Shown piece after piece: positions 29,543 through 39,376 of a stretch of 39,502 nucleotides of DNA. Both the position numbers and the translations under genes were made by a program. Within the stretch, counting starts at the first letter, position 1. Each line of letters opens with the position of its first letter. Under the pieces are notes generated by a model that was not told the origin of the DNA, did no database searches, and saw only the letters and a list, made by a program, of their open reading frames with translations. Source of the stretch: Candidatus Roseilinea sp. (GTDB lineage Bacteria > Chloroflexota > Anaerolineae > J036 > Brachytrichaceae); NCBI GenBank assembly GCA_025055235.1, contig JANWYN010000057.1:1-39502 (forward strand), in the 5' to 3' direction.

Positions 29543-31267
29543 TCAGGCTGTTTGCTTCTCGCGTTCGACGATCACCGGCTTGATCAGCGGCGCGCCCTTG
29601 TCGTACTCGATGGCTGCCTCGATAAACGCCTTGAACAGCGGGTGTGGGCGATTGGGCCGGCTCTTGAACTCCGGGTGGAACTGGCTGCCCAGCATGAACG
29701 GGTGATCGCGCAGCTCGCAAATCTCCACCAGCCGGCCGTCCGGCGAAAGGCCGCTGAATACCAGGCCGGCGGCGCCCAGCGACTTGCGGAATTCGTTGTT
29801 GAACTCGAAGCGATGGCGATGGCGCTCTTGCACGGTGACCGCGCCGATGGCCGAGTCGCTGCGTAGGCCGTTGACGACGCTTGCACCGGACATTTCACCC
29901 TTGTCCAACGCGCTCACGTAGGCGCGATGCGCGCGCGTGCCGGGCACGAGCTGGCACGGATACACGCCTAGGCGCATCGTCCCGCCCATGTCGCTGATGT
30001 CGCGCTGGTCGGGCATCAAGTCAATCACCGGATAGGGAGTGGTGTGGTTGAACTCGGTGCTGTTCGGCTCGCGGCTGTTCAGCACGAAGCGGGCAAACTC
30101 GATGCACATCACTTGCATGCCCAGGCATAGCCCTAAGTAGGGCACGGCGTTCTCCCGTGCATATTGCGCGGCGATGATCTTGCCTTCGATGCCGCGATAG
30201 CCGAAGCCGCCCGGCACCACGATGCCCGAGACGCGTTCCAGCCGGTCTAGCCCCTCGCCACGCTCAAGCGCCTCGCTGTTGAGCCAGACCAGGTGCACAT
30301 CGCGCCCGCAAGCCACGCCGGCGTGGTAGAGCGCCTCGCGCACGCTGATGTAGGCGTCGTGCAACTCGACGTATTTGCCCACGATGGCGATGTGCAGCGG
30401 CGGCTTGGGCCGGCGCATCTCCGCGCACATCGCCCGCCATGCGCTTAGGTCGGCGGCCGGGCAGCTCAGTTGCAGGCGCTCGCACAGGTAATCGCCGAAG
30501 CCCATGTCCTCCAGCATCAGCGGCACCTCGTAGAGGTAGTTCGTGGTCACCATCGGCAACACGGCGCGCGGCTCGACGTCGCAAAACAAGGCGATCTTTT
30601 CACGCAGCTCGTCATCCACCGGCTCGTCGCTACGGGCGATAATGGCGTCGGGCTGGATGCCGGCCCCGCGCAGGTCGCGCACGCTGTGCTGGGTAGGCTT
30701 GGTCTTCAGCTCGCCGGTGGCGCCAACCTTGGGCAGGAAAGTGACGTGCACGTAGAACGTGCTGTCGCGTCCTACGTCCCGGCGCATCTGGCGGATGGCC
30801 TCGATGAACGGCATGGCTTCGATGTCGCCCACCGTGCCGCCCACTTCGACGATGACCACGTCGGCGGTGCTGCTCTTGGCGACCAGCGAGATGCGCCGCT
30901 TGATCTCGTTCGTCACGTGCGGCACCACCTGGATGGTCTTGCCCAGGTAGTCGCCCCGGCGCTCCTTGCTGATGACCTCGTTATAGACCTGGCCGGTAGT
31001 CACGTTGCAGGCGCGCGTGAGGTTCTCGTCAATGAAGCGCTCGTAGTGGCCCAGATCGAGGTCGGTCTCCGCGCCGTCCTCGGTCACGAATACCTCGCCA
31101 TGTTGGTAGGGCGACATCGTGCCCGGATCCACGTTCAGATATGGGTCGAGCTTTTGAATCGCGACGCGCAGCCCGCGCGCTTTCAGCACGCGGCCGATGG
31201 CAGCCGCCGTCACCCCTTTGCCCACCGAGCTGACGACGCCGCCCGTACAAAAGATGAACTTAGGCAT
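29543..31267 (-). CDS. pyrG: CTP synthase
   Basis: A 574-residue enzyme making CTP from UTP, ATP and glutamine. The synthetase domain has the P-loop SVGKGVTAA (14-22), [16 protein letters not shown] and the [10 protein letters not shown] motif. The glutaminase domain has oxyanion VPGGFGYRG, nucleophile C381 in GLCLGMQ, and H531/E533 in QFHPEF. The loop between MRLGVYPC and [11 protein letters not shown] is longer by about 20 residues than in the E. coli and B. subtilis enzymes as I recall them. GAGGAG precedes the ATG by about 9 nt. It is transcribed divergently from livK and convergently with the ABC ATPase gene. Confidence 0.96.
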   Translation of the reverse strand: MPKFIFCTGGVVSSVGKGVTAAAIGRVLKARGLRVAIQKLDPYLNVDPGTMSPYQHGEVFVTEDGAETDLDLGHYERFIDENLTRACNVTTGQVYNEVISKERRGDYLGKTIQVVPHVTNEIKRRISLVAKSSTADVVIVEVGGTVGDIEAMPFIEAIRQMRRDVGRDSTFYVHVTFLPKVGATGELKTKPTQHSVRDLRGAGIQPDAIIARSDEPVDDELREKIALFCDVEPRAVLPMVTTNYLYEVPLMLEDMGFGDYLCERLQLSCPAADLSAWRAMCAEMRRPKPPLHIAIVGKYVELHDAYISVREALYHAGVACGRDVHLVWLNSEALERGEGLDRLERVSGIVVPGGFGYRGIEGKIIAAQYARENAVPYLGLCLGMQVMCIEFARFVLNSREPNSTEFNHTTPYPVIDLMPDQRDISDMGGTMRLGVYPCQLVPGTRAHRAYVSALDKGEMSGASVVNGLRSDSAIGAVTVQERHRHRFEFNNEFRKSLGAAGLVFSGLSPDGRLVEICELRDHPFMLGSQFHPEFKSRPNRPHPLFKAFIEAAIEYDKGAPLIKPVIVEREKQTA

Positions 31268-31356
31268 GATTCCTCTCCTCGAACAGAGTCTTACATTTCT
31301 GAACTGACCACGCCGGCCTTTTCGCCATTCCCTCTTGCGTGGGTGATGAAAAGAAA

Positions 31357-31383
31357 GTAGGGAGCATGGGCAATGCTCCCTAC
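31357..31383. repeat. GTAGGGAGCAT palindrome
   Basis: GTAGGGAGCAT (31357-31367), loop GGGCA, ATGCTCCCTAC (31373-31383): a perfect 11-bp stem. It shares the GTAGGG/CCCTAC ends with the element at 7043-7129. Confidence 0.65.
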
Positions 31384-31479
31384 CGTGTAGATTGGGGAGT
31401 AGGATGCGCGCAAAAGGCGCTGATCGAATCGTCCTGGATTTTGCGGCACACTGAATTATATCGCGCCGGCCAGGTCAAT

Positions 31480-31750
31480 CAGTTTGCAAAGGTGCATTTC
31501 CCTAACGGGGGCGTTGCGGATTTGCGCGGATGAATCCGCGCGCAACGCATGGCAAAGCCGGCCCACGGCCGGCTTTGCCGCCAAATTGCCCGCGACTTCG
31601 GTCGCCGGGCATTTTGCCCTTAGCCGGGAAATACACCCAGTTTGCAAAGGTGCATTTGTCGGCCATCGCCGATGCATCATCATCGGCGCGGAATGGCGTC
31701 CGCGCCTTACCGCGCGACGTTTTGCCCCTATGCGCGAATGCACCCGCAAA
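31480..31750. repeat. Tandemly duplicated hairpin-rich element
   Basis: An exact 20-bp direct repeat, CAGTTTGCAAAGGTGCATTT, occurs at 31480-31499 and 31638-31657. Copy 1 is followed by three hairpins. They are 31511-31548 (15-bp stem with a bulge), 31551-31579 (perfect 13-bp stem, GGCAAAGCCGGCC, loop CAC) and 31583-31615 (TTCG loop). Copy 2 is followed by 31667-31688 (CGCCGATG stem) and 31685-31706 (GGCGCGGA stem). Both copies end in a similar TTTTGCCC-TA...CACCC block. Confidence 0.7.
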
Positions 31751-31759
31751 CCGCTGCGC

Positions 31760-31789
31760 TTGACAAAGCATTTTACCTTGGTGTAGATT
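31760..31789 (+). promoter_or_regulatory. livK promoter
   Basis: TTGACA (31760-31765), an 18-bp spacer, and TAGATT (31784-31789). The start would be near 31796, giving a leader of about 140 nt ahead of an AAAAGGAG site. Confidence 0.7.
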
Positions 31790-31938
31790 ATCGCTCGCTT
31801 GGCCGAGGACGGTCGAGCATGCATTCAGGACTTTCGACAACTTGTCTACTGTCTGCATGGTGAACACGCTAGCCCCGTTGCCCTTGTGTTCTGGGTTCCG
31901 AATCAACCAAATCTTTTCAAAAGGAGTGAGAAAGAGCT

Positions 31939-33243
31939 ATGAAATACCAAGCCAGTAAACTATTGCTCACGACGTTCTTGATCGGCGCGCTCGCTGCGTG
32001 CGCCCCGGCGCCGGCTGCGCCAGCCCAGCCTACACCCGCGCCAGCCGAACCCACACCGACGACCGCGCCGGCGGAGCCGACACCAGCGCCGGCAGAGCCA
32101 ACGGCGACGCCCGCTCCCGCCGCGCCGGCCATGACCGGCAAGATCAAGATCGCTACGCAGAGCCCGCTCTCCGGCCCACAAGCCGCACTTGGCACCGGCC
32201 TCCGCAACGGCGCTGACCTTGGCCTGCAGGACATGGGCAAGATGCTGACTGAGATGGGCTTCGAGGTCGAGCTGGCGCCGTTCGACGACCAGGCCAAGCC
32301 GGAAGTCGGCGCGGCGAACGCCAAGAACATCGCCTCCGATCCCGACATCCTCTGCATCGTCGGCCACCTGAACTCCGGCGTTGCGCTGGCGTCGTTGCCC
32401 ACCTACAAGGATAACAACCTGGCGATGGTCTCGCCGGCCAACACCAACCCGAAGATCACCGAGAGTGGCTACGAGAACGCCTTCCGCGTTGTGGGTCGTG
32501 ACGACGTGCAGGGCGCCGTGGGTGAAGAATTCGCGCGCACCGAGATGAAGATCAAGAGCGTGTACATCATCCACGACAAGACTGACTACGGCCAGGGCGT
32601 GGCCGAGTTCTTCCGCCAGCAGGCCGAGAAGAACGGCATACAGGTGCTGGGCTTTGAGGGCACAGAGGAAAAGTCGAACTTCGAGTCCATCCTGACGCCG
32701 ATCCAAGCGGCCAACCCCGACCTGATCTACTTCGGCGGCATCTACGACCAGGCCGGCCCGCTGTTCCGCCAGGCACGCGACCGCGGCATCACCGCGCAGT
32801 TCCTCGGCCCCGACGGCCTGGACTCGCCCGAGCTACTGAAGTTGGCCGGCGACGCAGTGAAAGGCATGTACTACACCTCGGTGGCTGCGCCCGTCAGCCA
32901 GTTCCCCGACGCTGCTAAGTTCGCCGAGGATTACAAAGCCAAATTCAAAGAGGACGCACCGCCGTTCTCCGCACAGGCGTATGACGCGATGGGTGTGTGC
33001 ATCCGTGCGATCCAGCAGGCGGCCGAGAAGGCCGGCGGCAAGCCCACCCGCGCGCAGGTCGTCCAGGCCATTCGCGAAGGCGGCGAGTACAAGGGCATCA
33101 CCGGCACATACACCTTCAATGCCAAGGGCGACCCTGTCACCTCCACCTACTTCGTGTTGCAGGTGAGCGACAAGGACGGCGAGCCGGCGGAGGTGTGGAA
33201 CCAGAACGCCGTGGTCAAGAAGCTGGAAATCCCGGCGCCATAA
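31939..33243 (+). CDS. livK: Branched-chain amino acid ABC transporter substrate-binding lipoprotein
   Basis: A 434-residue extracytoplasmic binding protein of the Leu/Ile/Val type I fold. A signal peptide ends in lipobox LAAC (C21). A P/A/T/E-rich tether follows (22-66). The binding domain starts KIKIATQSPLSGPQAALGTGLRNGADL, with GHLNSGVALASLPTYKDNNLAMVSPANTNP covering the region that usually contacts the amino acid backbone. AAAAGGAG (31918-31925) precedes the ATG by 13 nt. It has its own promoter and is followed by a terminator-like hairpin, so it is probably made in excess over the permease genes. The ligand could be leucine, isoleucine, valine or another amide or small acid. Confidence 0.92.
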   Translation: MKYQASKLLLTTFLIGALAACAPAPAAPAQPTPAPAEPTPTTAPAEPTPAPAEPTATPAPAAPAMTGKIKIATQSPLSGPQAALGTGLRNGADLGLQDMGKMLTEMGFEVELAPFDDQAKPEVGAANAKNIASDPDILCIVGHLNSGVALASLPTYKDNNLAMVSPANTNPKITESGYENAFRVVGRDDVQGAVGEEFARTEMKIKSVYIIHDKTDYGQGVAEFFRQQAEKNGIQVLGFEGTEEKSNFESILTPIQAANPDLIYFGGIYDQAGPLFRQARDRGITAQFLGPDGLDSPELLKLAGDAVKGMYYTSVAAPVSQFPDAAKFAEDYKAKFKEDAPPFSAQAYDAMGVCIRAIQQAAEKAGGKPTRAQVVQAIREGGEYKGITGTYTFNAKGDPVTSTYFVLQVSDKDGEPAEVWNQNAVVKKLEIPAP

Positions 33244-33281
33244 GGCAACCGAGCTCGCTCTACCACTGCCGCAAGTGACGG

Positions 33282-33315
33282 GCGGGGGAGTTTCTACCCT
33301 CCCCCGCTCGTTTTG
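33282..33315 (+). terminator. livK: Terminator or attenuator between livK and livH
   Basis: GCGGGGGAG (33282-33290), an 8-nt loop, CTCCCCCGC (33299-33307), then TCGTTTTGT. A 9-bp GC stem with a T run fits partial termination after the binding-protein gene. Confidence 0.75.
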
Positions 33316-33418
33316 TATTAGACTGTGCGACCAATCCGCGCAGGAAGCTGTGCACCGTTGCGCGGTAAAGATCGGAATCGGAAGTTGATTACCTGAGGCC
33401 TGCCTCGCCCACTACATC

Positions 33419-33490
33419 GTCATGCCTGCGCAAGCGGACATCCAGGGATGCCGCAGGGTTGGAAGGGTTGGATGCCCGCCTTCGTGGAAG
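33419..33490. repeat. Fragment of dispersed repeat before livH
   Basis: Contains CGTCATGCCTGCGCAAGCGG and, about 35 bp later, GGATGCCCGCCTTCG, resembling the CGTCATGCCCGCGC block of the composite repeats at 17.5 and 27.9 kb. It occupies most of the 298-bp livK-livH gap after the terminator. Confidence 0.5.
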
Positions 33491-33541
33491 TGACGCGGCA
33501 AAAACCTCGGGTAACCAAGACAAAAACGATAGGGCGATATT

Positions 33542-34720
33542 ATGGCGATCGCAGCAGATGCTCTTCCCGTTCCATCCAGTCGCCGCACGCTGCGCATGAC
33601 GTTGGCCGGCGTGTTCGGGCCGTTGGGCCAAGTGTTCGTCTTCGTTGTCGGCAGCGCCATCGTCCTGAGTGTGATTACGGTGCTGGTCGCCTTTCTGCTG
33701 CGCGGCACGCGCACCAATGTAGACCTCGTCCAGGCGACGCTCACCATCCTGCCCCAAGTGATCGTGGACGGCCTGGTGCGCGGCTTCTTGTTCGCCACCA
33801 TCGCGCTGGGCTACACAATGGTGTATGGCGTGCTGGAGTTCATCAACTTCGCGCACGGCGAGATCTTCATGGTCGGCGCGTTCTCCGGCGCGGCATTGGG
33901 CACGGTGTTGGCCGCATCGGGGATATTGAACTCCATCCCGCCCTTGCTGTTCGTTCTGATCGCGGTGATCGTGGGCATGGTCGTGAGCGGCACGCTGGCC
34001 ATGACGATCGAGCGGGTCGCCTACCGGCCGCTGCGCAACGCGCCGCGCCTGGTGCCGTTGATCTCGGCCATCGGCGTGTCGCTGTTGCTGCAAGACGGCA
34101 TGCGTCTGATCGCCAACGTGACCGGCTTGGGCTTCAACGCGCGCTTCCCAACGCCGAACTTCGGCCCGCCGTTGCAACTGGCACAGATTCCCACGGCGGA
34201 CGGACGCACCATCCCGCTCATCCTCGACGTGCGCGCGCTGATCTTCATCGCCGCTGCCACCCTGATGCTGATCGGCCTGAATTACCTGGTGAATGCCACC
34301 AAAATGGGCACGGCCATCCGCGCCGTGGCACAAGACCGCCCGACCGCCAGCCTGATGGGGATCAACGTCAATCAGATCATCGCGCTCACCTTCCTGATCG
34401 GTGGCGCACTGGGTGGCGCAGCGGGCGTGCTCTTCGGCGTGCGCGTGGGCACGGTGAACCCCTACATCGGCTTCCTGCCCGGGCTGAAGGCGTTCACCGC
34501 GGCGGTACTGGGCGGCATCGGCAACATCCCCGGCGCGATGGTCGGCGGGATTGTGCTGGGCTTCTTGGAAGCGTTCGTGGCTTCTTACTTGTCGTTGCTC
34601 ACCGGCGGCGCGTTCTCCGGCGCCAGCTATGCTGACATCGTGGCGTTCGCCATCCTAATCCTGATTCTAATCTTCCGCCCATCCGGCCTGTTGGGCGAAG
34701 CCGTTGCGCAGAAGGTGTGA
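33542..34720 (+). CDS. livH: Branched-chain amino acid ABC transporter permease LivH
   Basis: A 392-residue permease with about eight to ten membrane segments. The LivH signature GYTMVYGVLEFINFAHGEIFMVGAF lies at about 88-112. The C-terminal EAA-like region reads AVAQDRPTASLMGINVNQIIALTFLIGGALGGAAGVL. An N-terminal extension of about 70 residues with one extra hydrophobic segment precedes the core. The ATG has no clear Shine-Dalgarno. The gene starts 298 bp after livK, behind a terminator and a repeat fragment, and is followed after 3 bp by livM. It forms the membrane channel with LivM. Confidence 0.93.
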   Translation: MAIAADALPVPSSRRTLRMTLAGVFGPLGQVFVFVVGSAIVLSVITVLVAFLLRGTRTNVDLVQATLTILPQVIVDGLVRGFLFATIALGYTMVYGVLEFINFAHGEIFMVGAFSGAALGTVLAASGILNSIPPLLFVLIAVIVGMVVSGTLAMTIERVAYRPLRNAPRLVPLISAIGVSLLLQDGMRLIANVTGLGFNARFPTPNFGPPLQLAQIPTADGRTIPLILDVRALIFIAAATLMLIGLNYLVNATKMGTAIRAVAQDRPTASLMGINVNQIIALTFLIGGALGGAAGVLFGVRVGTVNPYIGFLPGLKAFTAAVLGGIGNIPGAMVGGIVLGFLEAFVASYLSLLTGGAFSGASYADIVAFAILILILIFRPSGLLGEAVAQKV

Positions 34721-34723
34721 ACC

Positions 34724-36040
34724 ATGAGCACGACTTCTCTGCCGAACTCCCCATTCGCCGCGTTGAACCGCGGGCCGCTGGCCTACATTGCACTTACGGC
34801 GTACGTCGTCGTGACCAGCGCGCTGATGCTGATGAACACGCGCACCAGCCTCGGCACGGACGTGCTGTTCGTCTTGTTCTTGCTGGGCTTCCTGCTGCTC
34901 TACCGCGCCAACGTGGCGAACGGCTACAAGCTGGCGCTTGGGGCGATCATGTTGATCGGCGTCGTGCCCTATTTCGGCACGATGAACGCCTACTACATCG
35001 AGCTGGCCATCCAGGCCGGCATCTTCGTCGCGCTGGCGCTCGGGCTGAACGTGGTAGTGGGTTTCGCCGGCCTGCTCGACCTCGGCTATGTGGCTTTCTT
35101 CGCCGTCGGCGCGTACTTGTGGGGCATTTTCAGCACAGACCAGATCTCGCAGATCTCGCCGGGCGCTTCACCCGTCTCGCCGCAGTGGTTCTACTTGTTC
35201 ATGGCGCTGGGGCTGTTCGTGGGCGCGTTCTTCGGCGTCTTGCTTGGCCTGCCGGTGCTGCGACTGCGCGGCGACTACTTGGCCATCGTCACGCTCGGCC
35301 TAGGCGAGGTGATCCGCGTGCTGGCAGTGAACTTAGACCGGCCGATCAACATCACCAACGGTTCGCAGGGCATTAAGTCCATCGCCCGGCCGCCGCTGCC
35401 CGACTTCCTGCGCGCGCTCTTCCCTGGGCTGGACGACCCGCAGCTCTACCAGCTCTTCATCTATGCGCTCGCGCTATTGGTGGTCGGCATTACCATCTTG
35501 ACCGTCTTCCGGCTGAAGAACTCGCGCATCGGCCGTGCCTGGGAAGCGATTCGCGAGGATGAGACGGCGGCAGTCGCGATGGGCGTCCCGCTGGTGCGGA
35601 TGAAGTTGATGGCCTTCGCCGTTGGCGCGTCGTTCGCCGGTGTGATGGGCGTGTTGTTCGCAGCCAAGCAGCAATTCATCAACCCGCCGACGTTCGACCT
35701 GATCCGCTCGATCGGCATTCTGGCAATGGTGATCCTAGGCGGGATGGGCAGCATCCCCGGCGTGATCCTCGGCGGCGTGCTCGTCACGCTGCTCGACCTG
35801 CAAATCCTGCCCCGCATCGCCACCGAGCTGGGCGCCCTAAAGCGGCAGGGCATTGTTATCCCGGACTGGTTCGACCCGGCGCAGTACCAGCGTGCGTTGT
35901 TCGGGTTGCTGCTGATCATCATGATGATCTTCCGGCCAGAGGGCATCTTGCCCGATCAGCGCCGGCGCGAGGAGGCACACGCGACCGAGGCCCAGGAGAT
36001 GCCGGAAGAGGCGGGAGCAGGCGAGGTGAAACCGGCGTAG
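34724..36040 (+). CDS. livM: Branched-chain amino acid ABC transporter permease LivM
   Basis: A 438-residue permease partner of LivH. Family stretches are ALALGLNVVVGFAGLLDLGYVAFFAVGAY, LRLRGDYLAIVTLGLGEVIRV and AWEAIREDETAAVAMGVPLVRMKLMAFAVGASFAGVMGVLFA, the last contacting the ATPases. Around ten membrane segments are present. The C-terminus is an acidic tail (RREEAHATEAQEMPEEAGAGEV). The start is 3 bp after livH with AAGGTG as ribosome site, so the two are translationally linked. Confidence 0.93.
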   Translation: MSTTSLPNSPFAALNRGPLAYIALTAYVVVTSALMLMNTRTSLGTDVLFVLFLLGFLLLYRANVANGYKLALGAIMLIGVVPYFGTMNAYYIELAIQAGIFVALALGLNVVVGFAGLLDLGYVAFFAVGAYLWGIFSTDQISQISPGASPVSPQWFYLFMALGLFVGAFFGVLLGLPVLRLRGDYLAIVTLGLGEVIRVLAVNLDRPINITNGSQGIKSIARPPLPDFLRALFPGLDDPQLYQLFIYALALLVVGITILTVFRLKNSRIGRAWEAIREDETAAVAMGVPLVRMKLMAFAVGASFAGVMGVLFAAKQQFINPPTFDLIRSIGILAMVILGGMGSIPGVILGGVLVTLLDLQILPRIATELGALKRQGIVIPDWFDPAQYQRALFGLLLIIMMIFRPEGILPDQRRREEAHATEAQEMPEEAGAGEVKPA

Positions 36041-36049
36041 AGGACGATC

Positions 36050-36826
36050 ATGGCGCTACTCGAAGCAAAGAACGTCACCAAGTCCTTCGGCGGCCTGATC
36101 GCCGTGAACAATGTGTCGCTCACCGTAGAGCGCGGCAGCATCGTCAGCGTGATCGGCCCGAACGGCGCCGGCAAGACCACGTTCTTCAACGTGCTCACCG
36201 GCATCTACAAGCCCGACCACGGCAGCATCATCTTCGACGGCGCGTCCATCGCCGGCCAGCGCCCCGACCAGATCACCAAGCAGGGCATCGCCCGCACCTT
36301 TCAGAACATCCGGCTGTTCAACAACATGACGGCGATCGAGAACGTGCTGGTGGGCATGCACGCGCGCCTGAACGCCAAGATGTGGCAGATCATCTTCCAA
36401 AGCCCGAGTGTGCGCGTCGAGGAACCGCGCGCCCGCGCCCGCGCCCGCGAGCTGCTGAAGTTCGTCGGCCTCGAGGGCCGGTATGACGAGCTGGCCAAGA
36501 ACCTGCCTTACGGCGACCAGCGCCGGCTGGAGATCGCGCGCGCCCTGGCCACCGAGCCGAAGCTGATCCTGCTGGACGAGCCGACCGCCGGCATGAACCC
36601 CCAGGAGACGCTGGAGGCCACGCGGCTGATCCAGCGCCTGCGCGACGAACTGGGGCTGACGGTGATCTTGATCGAGCACGACATGCGCGTGGTGATGACC
36701 ATCTCCGAGCGCATCTCGGTGCTGGACTACGGCGAGAAGATCGCCGAGGGCAAGCCGGAGGAGATTCGCGCCAACGCGCGCGTGGTGGAGGCCTATCTGG
36801 GACGCGGCGCGGCAGTCGCCGATTGA
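36050..36826 (+). CDS. livG: Branched-chain amino acid ABC transporter ATPase LivG
   Basis: A 258-residue ATPase. Walker A is GPNGAGKTT, followed by the LivG-type NVLTGIYKPDHGSI and GIARTFQNIRLFNNMTAIENV. The signature region reads LPYGDQRRLEIARAL, with PYGD in place of the commoner SYGQ. Walker B is LILLDEPTAGMNP and the switch His is in IEHDM. It sits 9 bp after livM with GAGGA before the ATG. It powers the LivHM channel as a heterodimer with LivF. Confidence 0.95.
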   Translation: MALLEAKNVTKSFGGLIAVNNVSLTVERGSIVSVIGPNGAGKTTFFNVLTGIYKPDHGSIIFDGASIAGQRPDQITKQGIARTFQNIRLFNNMTAIENVLVGMHARLNAKMWQIIFQSPSVRVEEPRARARARELLKFVGLEGRYDELAKNLPYGDQRRLEIARALATEPKLILLDEPTAGMNPQETLEATRLIQRLRDELGLTVILIEHDMRVVMTISERISVLDYGEKIAEGKPEEIRANARVVEAYLGRGAAVAD

Positions 36827-36853
36827 CGTGCACGGGAGTTCATCGAACGCAGC

Positions 36854-37573
<720 letters not shown>

Positions 37574-37603
37574 CGCAGCGCGTCTCCGAATTGGCTGCCA
37601 TGT

Positions 37604-37620
37604 GCCGGCGATGCGCCGGC
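37604..37620. terminator. Short hairpin between convergent livF and PLP-enzyme genes
   Basis: GCCGGCG, loop ATG, CGCCGGC. The stem is GC-rich but lacks a proper T-tract on either strand, so it is only a weak terminator candidate. Confidence 0.35.
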
Positions 37621-37658
37621 GATCCCTTTGAGATTCGGGCTTCACGGAGGAGGCGTCC

Positions 37659-38840
37659 CTACGCCAGTGCCTGCGCCAGGTCTGCAATGATGTCCTCGAC
37701 GTCCTCGCAGCCGACCGACAGCCGGATCAGCCCCGGCGCGATGCCGGCCTGGGCGCGCTGCTCGTCCGTCTGCTGCGAGTGCACCATCGAGGCCGGATGC
37801 GTGATCAGCGTCTCCACGCCGCCCAGGCTGACGGCGAGGATGCACAGCTTCGTCCGCCCGATGACGCGATAGGCTGCATCGTAGCCCCCCTTCATCTCAA
37901 ACGCGATCATCCCGCCGAAGCCGCCGGGCATCTGCCGCTTCGCCAGCGCGTGCTGCGGGTGCGACTCGAGGCCGGGGTAATACACCCTGCTCACTGCCGG
38001 ATGCGATTCGAGGAAGCGTGCGACGGCCAAGGCGTTGGCATTGTGCCGCGCCATGCGCAGGCCGTAGGTCTGCAGGCCGCGCCGCAGCAGCCACGCCTCG
38101 AACGGGTGCAACACCGGCCCGTTGATGCGCATGTGCTCCCACGCCTTCTCGATCAGCGCGCGCGGCCCGCAGATCACGCCGGCGGTCACGTCGCTGTGGC
38201 CGTTCAAGTATTTCGTCGCGCTGTGCACGACCAGGTCGTAGCCCAGCGCGAGCGGGCGCTGGTTGTAGGCCGAGGCGAAGGTGTTGTCGGTGATGGCCAG
38301 CGCGCCGCCTGCATGCGCGATCTCGGCGGTGGCGCGCAGGTCGGTCAGGTCCATTGTCGGGTTGGTCGGCGTCTCGGTGTAAACGATCTTCGTGTTCGGC
38401 CGCATCGCCCGCGCGAAGGCCTCAATATCGCGCTGATCCACCTGCGTGACTTCAATGCCGAAGCGTGGCAGCACATCGCTCAGCAGCGACATGGTCGCCG
38501 TGTAGTGCGTGTGCTGCGCCACGACGTGATCGCCGGCCTTGAGGTTCGACAGCAGCGCCGTGCTGACCGCGGCCATGCCGCTGCCCAGCACCAGCGCGGC
38601 CTCGCTACCTTCGAGCGCCGCGAGCAGCGCCTCGACCTGCTTGTTGTTCGGCGAGCCGTAGCGGGTATAGAACTGCGACGGCGCGATCTCGGCCGCGATC
38701 GCCGCGCCGGCCTCCGGCGAGGGCAACTGATAGGTCGTCGTCTGGTAAATCGGCGGCATGACGGCCGCTGTGTCGTTGTATGGGCGCGCGCCCTGGATCA
38801 TGCGCGTCTGGATGCCGGGTGAAGAAGGTAGTGTCGCCAT
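37659..38840 (-). CDS. Cys/Met-metabolism PLP-dependent enzyme (cystathionine gamma-synthase-like)
   Basis: A 393-residue enzyme of the trans-sulfuration PLP family. The internal aldimine lysine is K210 in SATKYLNGHSD. Y59/R61 (FYTRYGSPN) bind phosphate from the neighbouring subunit, and D185 lies in AITDNTF. The residue equivalent to the methionine gamma-lyase Cys appears to be Ala (HYTATM). A cystathionine gamma-synthase, gamma-lyase or O-acyl-homoserine sulfhydrylase role is therefore more likely than a Met gamma-lyase; these cannot be separated by eye. ATG 38840 is preferred because TCTACAAT (38867-38860) lies 19 nt upstream. An in-frame ATG at 38873 precedes it. It lies 65 bp downstream of the cupredoxin gene on the same strand. 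Confidence 0.9.
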   Translation of the reverse strand: MATLPSSPGIQTRMIQGARPYNDTAAVMPPIYQTTTYQLPSPEAGAAIAAEIAPSQFYTRYGSPNNKQVEALLAALEGSEAALVLGSGMAAVSTALLSNLKAGDHVVAQHTHYTATMSLLSDVLPRFGIEVTQVDQRDIEAFARAMRPNTKIVYTETPTNPTMDLTDLRATAEIAHAGGALAITDNTFASAYNQRPLALGYDLVVHSATKYLNGHSDVTAGVICGPRALIEKAWEHMRINGPVLHPFEAWLLRRGLQTYGLRMARHNANALAVARFLESHPAVSRVYYPGLESHPQHALAKRQMPGGFGGMIAFEMKGGYDAAYRVIGRTKLCILAVSLGGVETLITHPASMVHSQQTDEQRAQAGIAPGLIRLSVGCEDVEDIIADLAQALA

Positions 38841-38859
38841 AGTCGTCAACCCGGCAGGG

Positions 38860-38867
38860 ATTGTAGA
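38860..38867 (-). promoter_or_regulatory. -10 region of the PLP-enzyme gene
   Basis: TCTACAAT on the minus strand, 19 nt before ATG 38840. It is identical to the octamer before the ABC ATPase gene. Confidence 0.4.
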
Positions 38868-38905
38868 TGTCATGACGACCAGCGCACGCGGGCAAACGGG
38901 CTCAC

Positions 38906-39343
38906 CTACCTAGCCTTCTGCGCGATCGGCAAATACACCAGCGCCTCGCTGATCACCCGCACGCTGCCCACCATGCTCGGGTGGATGGCGCAGAAATAGC
39001 TGAACACGCCGGTCGCGCCGAACGTGCGCGAATACACCCCGCCTTGCCCAAGCGTGCCGGAGTCGAACGAGGCGTCGTTGGCCGTCACGGTGTGCGGCGC
39101 ACTGTCGTTATTGGTCCAGGTCACCGTGTCGCCCACGCGCACGGTCACTTGCCTGGGCGAATAGGCGAAGCCAGCGATGGCGACGTTGGTGTTGCCAGCG
39201 ATGCGCCCGGTCGCGGCGAAGGCGATCTGCACGACCAGCACGCCCAGCAGCATGCCGGGCAATGCGCCCAGGATGATCAGAATCGCGGTACGCAGCACAC
39301 GCTTGATGAGACTCATCTTCCCTCGTTCGATCAATGTGTTCAT
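38906..39343 (-). CDS. Membrane-anchored cupredoxin (plastocyanin/amicyanin-like)
   Basis: A 145-residue blue-copper protein. An N-terminal membrane anchor (about 18-43) leaves the cupredoxin domain (52-131) outside. The type 1 copper ligands are H84 in APHTV, then C118, H121 and M124 in FCAIHPSM, all present. The protein ends VYLPIAQKAR, a YLP tail like that of the lipase (VYLPAISR). It could shuttle electrons from the bc complex to an oxidase, but that link is inference. AGGAG lies 10 nt before ATG 39343; an alternative ATG is at 39316. It is probably co-transcribed with the partial gene upstream. Confidence 0.9.
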   Translation of the reverse strand: MNTLIERGKMSLIKRVLRTAILIILGALPGMLLGVLVVQIAFAATGRIAGNTNVAIAGFAYSPRQVTVRVGDTVTWTNNDSAPHTVTANDASFDSGTLGQGGVYSRTFGATGVFSYFCAIHPSMVGSVRVISEALVYLPIAQKAR

Positions 39344-39376
39344 TGCGATTGCGCTCCTCGTCGAATCCCAGGCGCA

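Larger units (their letters stand above)
31268..31938. other. Divergent intergenic region between pyrG and livK
   Basis: A gap of 671 bp. Starting from the pyrG side it contains a GTAGGG palindrome (31357-31383), a two-copy hairpin-rich element (31480-31750), then the livK promoter (31760-31789) and a leader of about 140 nt. No ORF with protein-like composition is seen. Confidence 0.75.

Noticed and set aside
38841-38905. SAM riboswitch upstream of the Cys/Met PLP enzyme
   Set aside because: Only 65 bp separate it from the cupredoxin gene and the putative leader is about 13 nt, too short for any known SAM riboswitch.
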